A stretch of 64,000 bases of DNA from Phytohabitans houttuyneae (GTDB taxonomy: Bacteria > Actinomycetota > Actinomycetes > Mycobacteriales > Micromonosporaceae). Within the stretch, counting starts at the first letter, position 1; each line of letters starts with the position of its first letter. Both the position numbers and the translations under genes were made by a program. The stretch is taken from assembly GCF_011764425.1 (NCBI RefSeq), contig NZ_BLPF01000005.1:124001-188000 (forward strand), read 5' to 3'. The notes under the pieces are model-generated. The model ran no database searches. It worked only from the letters and a program-made list of their open reading frames with translations, and was not told where the DNA came from. Shown one piece after another: positions 53,305 through 61,363 of this stretch.

Positions 53305-54236
53305 CCGCCGCAGCCTCCACCGCACCCGCCGCCACAACCACCGCCGCCCCCGCTGTCGCCGCCCCCGCTGCCGGAGTCGGAGCTGCTGCCGGAGTCGCCG
53401 GAACCGCCGTAGTAGCCGCCGCTGCCGGAGGTCGACGCGTACTGGCGCTGGATCTCGGCCTCCTCGGCGAAGGCGGCGTCCGCCTGCCAGAGCGACGCCG
53501 CACCGTACAGGCCGACGCCGAGCGCTAGCCCGGCCGCGCCGTAGGTGGCCCAGGCGGGACCCATCGAGGGGGACAGGTGCGCGTAGTGGCGGCGCAGATC
53601 GTCGAGCGCCCGCCGGGCCGCGCGGGTGCGGGTGGGGGTCGTGCGGAAGAGGACCAACGTGACCACTGCCAGGATCAGGAGCAGCACGACGAGGAAGCCC
53701 ACCGGCTTGCCGGCCGAGATGCCGGCGAACAGCCGCGTCGCGCCGACGCCGATCAGCATCACCATCAGGAAGGGCACGGTGCGCGCCGCGGCGCGGGCGC
53801 CCTCGCTCGGTGCGAGCCCTTGCCGCTCCAGGTCCTCGCGGAGCGTGGACAGCGCCATCGCCACCCACTGGTGGCCGCTCACGTCGCGGGCCGGCACGCG
53901 CTTGGCGGCGGCGTTGTACACGGCCTGGTCGAGCGGGGTTGCGCCGGCCGGCATCGGGCCCGACGTCATGAGCGTGCGGCCGGGTCCCATCTCGATAGCG
54001 CCCGCGCCGCGGAGGCCGGCGAGCGAGGAGTAGACCGCGAGCTTGTCGCCGCCGTTGAGGTAGGCGACCTGCTGGGGGCCGAGCCGGTCGACGGGAGTGT
54101 GGTGGCCGGCGAAGAGCACGGCCCGGTGGATCAGGGCGGCGATCACCAGGATGCCGGCGGCGGTGGCGAAGAGCGCCAGGAAGGTCGGCCCGGGGATCCC
54201 CCAGGTGTCACCTTGAGCGGCGAGAACCGTCTGCAT
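53301..54236 (-). CDS. TIGR04222-like membrane protein with Gly/Cys-rich C-terminus
   Basis: 311 residues. Membrane helices at about 15-37, 153-171, 179-197 and 230-249; between the first two a soluble domain (RLGPQQVAYLNGGDKLAVYSSLAGLR...DLERQG). The end is a Ser/Gly-rich linker from about 268 and a tail GGGGGCGGGCGGGCGG with Cys301, Cys305 and Cys309 spaced by three glycines. This is the design of the family annotated TIGR04222. Translational overlap with the DUF692 gene suggests the tail is its substrate, or a metal-binding site. ATG at 54236 starts just before the first helix; the upstream frame is not protein-like. Confidence 0.85.
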   Translation of the reverse strand: MQTVLAAQGDTWGIPGPTFLALFATAAGILVIAALIHRAVLFAGHHTPVDRLGPQQVAYLNGGDKLAVYSSLAGLRGAGAIEMGPGRTLMTSGPMPAGATPLDQAVYNAAAKRVPARDVSGHQWVAMALSTLREDLERQGLAPSEGARAAARTVPFLMVMLIGVGATRLFAGISAGKPVGFLVVLLLILAVVTLVLFRTTPTRTRAARRALDDLRRHYAHLSPSMGPAWATYGAAGLALGVGLYGAASLWQADAAFAEEAEIQRQYASTSGSGGYYGGSGDSGSSSDSGSGGGDSGGGGGCGGGCGGGCGG

Positions 54237-54258
54237 GGGCCCAGTGTGGACCAAGGTG

Positions 54259-54831
54259 TCACGCCTTCCGAACGGCCTCTTCGACAAGATCGAGCACCCG
54301 GCCGAGGTCGCCCGGCGGGCGACCGGTGGCGAGGTGGAGGACCAGCCCGTCATAGGCCAGCTCGAGAAACTGGGTCAGCAGGTCGAGCGGCACGTCGTCG
54401 CGGAGCACGCCGGCCTCGCGCTGGCGGTGCAGGCGCTCGTGGGTGGCGTCGGTGATGGCCTGCGAGCGCTGCGCCCACCGCTTCGCGAACGCGGGATCCG
54501 TGCGCAGCCGCCGCGACACCTCCAGCTGGCTGCCCAGCCACCCGGCCGTCTCGGTGGAGTCGGCGCGCGCCAGCAGGTCGCGCATCACCTGCACGAGCCC
54601 GTTGCGCGCGACGGTCTCGACCATCGCGGCCGCGTCGTCCTCGGCCACCGCGAGGAAGAGCGAGTCCTTGTCGCGGAAGTGGTGGAAGATCGCGCCGCGC
54701 GAAAGGCCGGTCTCTTCCTCGAGGCGGCGGACCGTGGCACCCTCGTATCCGTGCCGAGCGAAACAGGCGCGAGCGGCGGCGAGGATCTCCTGCCGCCGCG
54801 CGTCGAGCTGGTCCTGACTCACTCTGGGCAC
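54259..54831 (-). CDS. acnR: TetR-family regulator, probable aconitase repressor AcnR
   Basis: 190-residue TetR protein. The N-terminus VSQDQLDARRQEILAAARACFARHGYEGATVRRLEEETGLSRGAIFHHF is the AcnR type known from corynebacteria and mycobacteria, where it represses acn. The C-terminal ligand domain is normal in length. acnA lies 2 kb away, and the palindrome CCGTACGTACGG in this gene's promoter region recurs in near-identical form before acnA. GTG at 54831 (MPRVSQDQLD) is the usual start. Confidence 0.85.
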   Translation of the reverse strand: MPRVSQDQLDARRQEILAAARACFARHGYEGATVRRLEEETGLSRGAIFHHFRDKDSLFLAVAEDDAAAMVETVARNGLVQVMRDLLARADSTETAGWLGSQLEVSRRLRTDPAFAKRWAQRSQAITDATHERLHRQREAGVLRDDVPLDLLTQFLELAYDGLVLHLATGRPPGDLGRVLDLVEEAVRKA

Positions 54832-54869
54832 GTGACCGATCGTGTCACGGTGAGCGGTTGCCCGGCAAT

Positions 54870-54881
54870 CCGTACGTACGG
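54870..54881. promoter_or_regulatory. Candidate AcnR operator between acnR and the amidase gene
   Basis: CCGTACGTACGG is a perfect 12-bp palindrome in the 59-base divergent spacer, 10 bases before the amidase ATG. A close relative (CCGTACGTCCGT) lies upstream of acnA at 59772. Confidence 0.5.
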
Positions 54882-54890
54882 CTTGGTGGC

Positions 54891-55730
54891 ATGCGCCCGC
54901 TGACAGTGGCCGCGGTGCAGGCCGAGGCGACCCCCGGCGACGTGGCGGGCAACGCGGCACGCGCGGCCCGCTGGGCACGGATCGCCGCCGACCAGGGGGC
55001 CACTGTCGTGGTACTCCCGGAGCTTTTTCTGCCGGCTTACGACCCGCCGGCGCTGCGCGCGAGCCCGGCCACCACGGACGTCGCGGCCGACCGCGGCGGG
55101 TGGGTGGCCGACGCGCGCCTCGACCCCATCCGCGCGGCCGCCGCCGACCGCGCGGCCGCCATCGTGGTCGGCGCCGCGGTCCGCCGCCCGGACGGCCGCC
55201 GCACCTGCGCGGCGCTCGTGGTGGATCGGCGTGGCCGCGTCGCCGCGGCCTACGACAAGCAACATTTGTGCGGGCCCGAGGAAAAAGACCTTTTCATCCC
55301 TGGTACCCGTGGCACGACGCTCGACATCGACGGATGGCGGCTGGGGCTCGGCGTCTGCTATGACGGCTGCTTTCCCGAGCACGCGCGCGCAGCCGCGGTG
55401 GCCGGGGCGGACGGCTACCTGTGCCCGAGCGCGTACGTGCGGGGTTCGGCCCACCGGCGCGACGTGTACTACGCGGCGCGGGCGCTGGACAACACGATGT
55501 ACGTGGCCTTCGCCAACCCGGTCGGCGGCGTGGATCCCTGGTGCTTCAACGGTGGCGCCGCCGTCTACGACCCGGAAGGGCGGCCGCTGGCCCGCGGCGC
55601 CGACGACGGCGAGGCGGTCGTCGTGGCGACCCTCGACGCGGCCGAGCTCGCCCGGGTCCGCGCGGCGCACCAGATGCTCGCCGAGCACCGCACCGACCTG
55701 GGCGCCGATCGTGCCGTGCTGAGTGGCTAG
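54891..55730 (+). CDS. Nitrilase-superfamily amidohydrolase
   Basis: 279-residue carbon-nitrogen hydrolase hydrolysing an amide or N-carbamoyl bond. The Glu-Lys-Cys triad is intact: VVLPELFLP, AYDKQHLCGPEEKDLF and LGVCYDGCFPEHAR, with the structural Asn-rich ARALDNTMYVAFANPVGG after it. The substrate cannot be told. The ATG at 54891 (MRPLTVAAVQAEATPG) begins the first strand directly. Divergent from acnR, followed by the HAD gene after 55 bases. Confidence 0.9.
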   Translation: MRPLTVAAVQAEATPGDVAGNAARAARWARIAADQGATVVVLPELFLPAYDPPALRASPATTDVAADRGGWVADARLDPIRAAAADRAAAIVVGAAVRRPDGRRTCAALVVDRRGRVAAAYDKQHLCGPEEKDLFIPGTRGTTLDIDGWRLGLGVCYDGCFPEHARAAAVAGADGYLCPSAYVRGSAHRRDVYYAARALDNTMYVAFANPVGGVDPWCFNGGAAVYDPEGRPLARGADDGEAVVVATLDAAELARVRAAHQMLAEHRTDLGADRAVLSG

Positions 55731-55785
55731 GTTGTTTACGAATCGGGGCTGTTCTGGGGTGCGCCCGATCACATACAGTGCGCGA

Positions 55786-56451
55786 GTGCCCCTCCTGCTC
55801 CTCGATCTCGACAACACCCTGCTCGATCGGGCAGGGACGTTTCGCGCGTGGGCACAGGACTTTCTGGCGGAGATCGGCGCTCCCGCGGAAGACCTGCAGT
55901 GGTTGCTGTCCATCGACGCCGACGGTTTGACCGACCGCTGGGACGTGGCCGACGCGATCCGCGACCGGTACCGGTTGCGCGTCTCCTCGATCGACCTTGT
56001 CGACGAGCTCACCGAGGGCCTCGTGGAGCGCCTCACGCTCGACCCGCTCGTCGCCTGCGCGCTGCGGATCGCCGACGACTCGGGCTGGGTGCCCGTCGTG
56101 GTGACAAACGGGACGGTCCGCCAGCAGGACATCAAGATCCGGCGCACCGGCCTCGACCGCTACGTGGCCGACTGGGTCATCTCCGAGGACGCCGGCGTGA
56201 GCAAACCCAACCCCCGCATCTTCGCGATGGCCGCCCAGCGCGTGCGCATGCGCCTGCAGGGCGCGTGGGTCGTCGGCGACAGCCCCGAGGCCGACATCGG
56301 CGGCGCAGCCGCGATGGGCCTGCCGAGCGTGTGGCTGCACCGCGGCCGCGGGTGGATGGAGTCCCGCTTCCGCCCCACGCGCACGGCGGAGGGCATCATC
56401 CCCGCGGTGGCGACGGTGCTGTCCGCGGCCGGCGTCGCCCGATACGCCTAG
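55786..56451 (+). CDS. HAD-superfamily hydrolase
   Basis: 221-residue haloacid-dehalogenase-type phosphatase. Motif I LLLDLDNTLLDR (nucleophile and acid/base Asp), motif II VPVVVTNGT, motif III Lys in DAGVSKPNPRIF and motif IV WVVGDSPEADIGGAAAMG. An all-helical C1 cap lies between motifs I and II. The GTG at 55786 is chosen because TACAGT (55774-55779) stands six bases before it (leaderless); the frame stays open to 55723. Substrate unknown. Confidence 0.88.
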   Translation: MPLLLLDLDNTLLDRAGTFRAWAQDFLAEIGAPAEDLQWLLSIDADGLTDRWDVADAIRDRYRLRVSSIDLVDELTEGLVERLTLDPLVACALRIADDSGWVPVVVTNGTVRQQDIKIRRTGLDRYVADWVISEDAGVSKPNPRIFAMAAQRVRMRLQGAWVVGDSPEADIGGAAAMGLPSVWLHRGRGWMESRFRPTRTAEGIIPAVATVLSAAGVARYA

Positions 56452-56502
56452 GCGATCCAGCTCCTTCGGGCGCGGGCGCCTTCGGGCCGGAGGGTTGAGG
56501 TC

Positions 56503-56570
56503 CGCGACCGCGGAGGGTGAGGCCGCGGGAGCAACGGTCTGGACCACCGCGGGCGTCGCGGTAGCTCAAA
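56503..56570 (+). repeat. Intergenic two-hairpin repeat, full copy (G)
   Basis: Almost identical to copy E: GACCGCGGAGGGTGAGGCC, GCGGGAGCAACGGTCTGG, ACCACCGCGGGCG and TCGCGGTAGCTCAAA. Lies in the convergent gap between the HAD gene and the DUF2630-like gene. Confidence 0.75.
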
Positions 56571-56603
56571 TCGCTTGGAATGGATCCTCCGGCCCGGGCG
56601 CGG

Positions 56604-56849
56604 CTACTGGAGGTAACCCTCCACTTCGGACTTCGGGCGGGCCTGCGCGCCCTCGGGGTCCTGGCCCGCCTCGCGCGCGGCACGGCGCTGGCGCAGCAGG
56701 TCCCAGCACTGGTCGAGCGACTCCTCGACCGCGCGCAGCCGCCCCCGCTCGTCGTCGGACGAGAGCTCGCCCTTCTGCACCTGGGAGCGGAGCCGGTGCT
56801 CCTCCTCGACCAGCTTGTGGATCTCGGACAGGATCGTGGTGTCTTCCAT
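56604..56849 (-). CDS. DUF2630-like small helical protein
   Basis: 81 residues, predicted coiled/helical and charged: MEDTTILSEIHKLVEEEHRLRSQ, then GELSSDDERGRLRAVEESLDQCWDLLRQRRAAREAG. This is the DUF2630 pattern common in actinobacteria; function unknown. A second in-frame ATG two codons upstream (56855) is possible. It is read in the same direction as acnA, with the acnA terminator between them. Confidence 0.85.
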   Translation of the reverse strand: MEDTTILSEIHKLVEEEHRLRSQVQKGELSSDDERGRLRAVEESLDQCWDLLRQRRAAREAGQDPEGAQARPKSEVEGYLQ

Positions 56850-56868
56850 GACCATGAGCCTACGAGAG

Positions 56869-56898
56869 AGGGCCCGACCGCCGGCGCGGTCGGGCCCT
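56869..56898 (-). terminator. 13-bp hairpin terminator after acnA
   Basis: AGGGCCCGACCGC (56869-56881) and GCGGTCGGGCCCT (56886-56898) pair perfectly around a four-base loop, 14 bases after the acnA stop on the minus strand. No long U-tract follows on that strand. Confidence 0.75.
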
Positions 56899-56911
56899 TT
56901 CCGGTCTCGTG

Positions 56912-59689
<2,778 letters not shown>

Positions 59690-59771
59690 GTCGTGCTCCC
59701 TCCTGCCGTGTCGTCACTGCCAGTCTTTCGCACAGGGATGCCCACCGCCGTGGTGAGGCAACCCTTAGAAA

Positions 59772-59783
59772 CCGTACGTCCGT
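59772..59783. promoter_or_regulatory. Candidate AcnR operator upstream of acnA
   Basis: CCGTACGTCCGT matches the perfect palindrome before acnR at 10 of 12 positions. Its distance from the acnA start (83 bases) suits a promoter site. Confidence 0.45.
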
Positions 59784-59891
59784 CTTGTTGCCGTGACCCA
59801 GCTTACCCTGCTTCCGAGCCAAGCCCTCCCCCGGGTGCGCCCGCAGTTCGGCACGATCGTCGCGGTCGGTGACTGTGGATCAGGTGCAGGC

Positions 59892-60029
59892 GGTGTGAGC
59901 TTCGAAATCTTGGTGGGTTAGCGCGCTATTTCGACGCTAACTTGCCGAGATCTGCCGGAGCGGGCTCCTGGGTCGAGCTGGGCGACAGCGGAGGGTGAGG
60001 CGGCAACCGCGTGCACAGCGGCAGCTCAC
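59892..60029 (+). repeat. Hairpin-bearing intergenic element, second copy
   Basis: 138 bp matching the inverted copy at 26520-26655 over its whole length: GGTGTGAGCTTCGAAATCTT, the GTTAGCGCG/CGACGCTAAC stem, AGATCTGCCGGAGCGGGC, GGGCGACAGCGGAGGGTGAGG and a short GCGGCAGCTCAC end. No gene lies in this 678-base spacer between acnA and the dehydratase gene. Confidence 0.7.
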
Positions 60030-60136
60030 AGCAAAGTCGCGCTGCCTCACTTCGATCGAGGGAAGAGCCGCCAGCACGCTAGGCGGCAGCGCACCCCACC
60101 GCCAAGCCCTTCCCCATCTCCGAGGCGGCCCGGGGT

Positions 60137-60155
60137 CTGGGGCCGGAGGCCCCAG
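60137..60155. terminator. 8-bp hairpin in the acnA-dehydratase spacer
   Basis: CTGGGGCC (60137-60144) and GGCCCCAG (60148-60155) with a three-base loop. It is far from both neighbouring stops, so its role as terminator is uncertain. Confidence 0.35.
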
Positions 60156-60184
60156 GGTCTTCGTGGGCTGAGCGCAACCAACAA

Positions 60185-60246
60185 CGAAGGGCGAGGCCGC
60201 GGGAGCAACGGTCCGGATCACCACGGACACCGCGGCAGCCCAAAAA
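60185..60246 (+). repeat. Intergenic two-hairpin repeat, diverged copy (H)
   Basis: GGGCGAGGCCGCGGGAGCAA, CGGTCCGGATCACCACGG and ACACCGCGGCAGCCCAAAA: the same order as full copies, with several substitutions in the right hairpin. Confidence 0.65.
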
Positions 60247-60338
60247 CCGACCCCGGACGACCCGGCGCCCGTATCCGCAAGCTCGCCCCCGATTGCAGCC
60301 GCCGCCAACCTGATGCCCCGGGCCGGGCCCCAAGCCGG

Positions 60339-60371
60339 ACCCGGACCACCGCGGACAGCTCAGTACCTCAA
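60339..60371 (+). repeat. Intergenic two-hairpin repeat, degenerate right half (I)
   Basis: CCGGACCACCGCGGAC followed by a garbled AGCTCAGTACCTCAA. It reaches into the stop codon of the dehydratase gene. Confidence 0.45.
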
Positions 60372-61282
60372 GCCGCCGTCCACGGCGCGTTCGCTCCACA
60401 CAGGATCAAACAAGGATGGTCACCCGGCATCGTCCCGGCCAGCCACGCCGCGAACGGTGCCGCCGCCGCGGGCTCGACCGCGAGCCGGAACTCCTCCCAC
60501 AACCGATCCCGCGCCGCGACGATCGCCTTGTCCTCGACCAGCGCCAGATGCAAGTTCGCGTCGCGGAGGATGGCGAACGGGATGCGGCCCAGCCGGGTGG
60601 CGCCGAGCGCGGACGCGGCGATCGAGTCGACCGGGCTGTCGACCGGCTCGCCGGCGGCGATCGCGGCGTGCAGGCAGGCGCAGTTTTCCGGCTCGACGCC
60701 GACCACGGCGGTGCCGGGCGGGGAGGCGAGCGCTACGCCGGAGATGAGGCCGCCACCGCCGACCGCTACCGCCACGGTGTCGCACTCGGGGGCCTGGGTG
60801 GCGATCTCCAGCGCGATCGTGCCCTGGCCGGCCACCACGTCGGGGTCGTCGTACGCCGGCAGGTAGCGCAGGCCCGCACGCTCGGCGTGTGCCCGCGCGG
60901 CCGCCTCCGCCTCGGCGTACCGGCTGCCGTGGCGGACCACCTCGGCGCCGGTGGCGGCGATGCGCGCGGCCTTGTCCGGCGGCACCGTCTGTGGCACGTA
61001 GATGGTGGCGCGGACGCCGAGCTGCGCCGCGGCCGTCGATACGCCGATGCCGTGGTTTCCGCCGGAGGCGGTCACGACCGGCGCGGCGTGGCCCGCCGAC
61101 AGCAGCGCGTTGAGCGCGCCGCGCACCTTGAACGAGCCCGTGAGCTGCAGGTGCTCCAGCTTGAACGTCACCGGCCTGCCGTCCACGACGGTGGGGAAGA
61201 CGGGCGTGCGCCGCACGTACGGCGCGATCCGTCCCGCGGCCGCCGCCACGTCCCCGGCGACGGGCAGCACCAACTCGACCAT
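60368..61282 (-). CDS. PLP-dependent threonine/serine dehydratase
   Basis: 304-residue fold-type II PLP enzyme. The PLP lysine is in LTGSFKVRGALNALL, the substrate-binding ASGGNHGIG follows, and the phosphate-binding glycine loop is VAVGGGGLISG. Short, catabolic-type architecture without ACT domains. Deaminates threonine or serine to the 2-oxoacid. The ATG at 61282 has GGAGG seven bases before it and gives the usual start; an upstream in-frame ATG at 61321 lies within the amylase operator and is unlikely. Divergent from the amylase gene. Confidence 0.9.
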   Translation of the reverse strand: MVELVLPVAGDVAAAAGRIAPYVRRTPVFPTVVDGRPVTFKLEHLQLTGSFKVRGALNALLSAGHAAPVVTASGGNHGIGVSTAAAQLGVRATIYVPQTVPPDKAARIAATGAEVVRHGSRYAEAEAAARAHAERAGLRYLPAYDDPDVVAGQGTIALEIATQAPECDTVAVAVGGGGLISGVALASPPGTAVVGVEPENCACLHAAIAAGEPVDSPVDSIAASALGATRLGRIPFAILRDANLHLALVEDKAIVAARDRLWEEFRLAVEPAAAAPFAAWLAGTMPGDHPCLILCGANAPWTAA

Positions 61283-61292
61283 CCGACCCCTC

Positions 61293-61331
61293 CTGCAACA
61301 TCTTGCAGAATCTTTCTGCAAGGGCTAGCGT
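61293..61331 (+). promoter_or_regulatory. Amylase promoter with CTTGCAG-type operator
   Basis: CTTGCAGAA (61302-61310) and TTCTGCAAG (61314-61322) form a perfect inverted repeat with a three-base centre; a further half-site CTGCAA starts at 61293. TTGCAG (61303-61308), 17 bases and TAGCGT (61326-61331) make a promoter, so the operator overlaps the -35 box. Such CTTGCAG repeats are the known MalR/Reg1 control sites of streptomycete amylase genes. Confidence 0.7.
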
Positions 61332-61363
61332 GCGGACACCCCGGAACCCCAGGAAGGCCGTCG

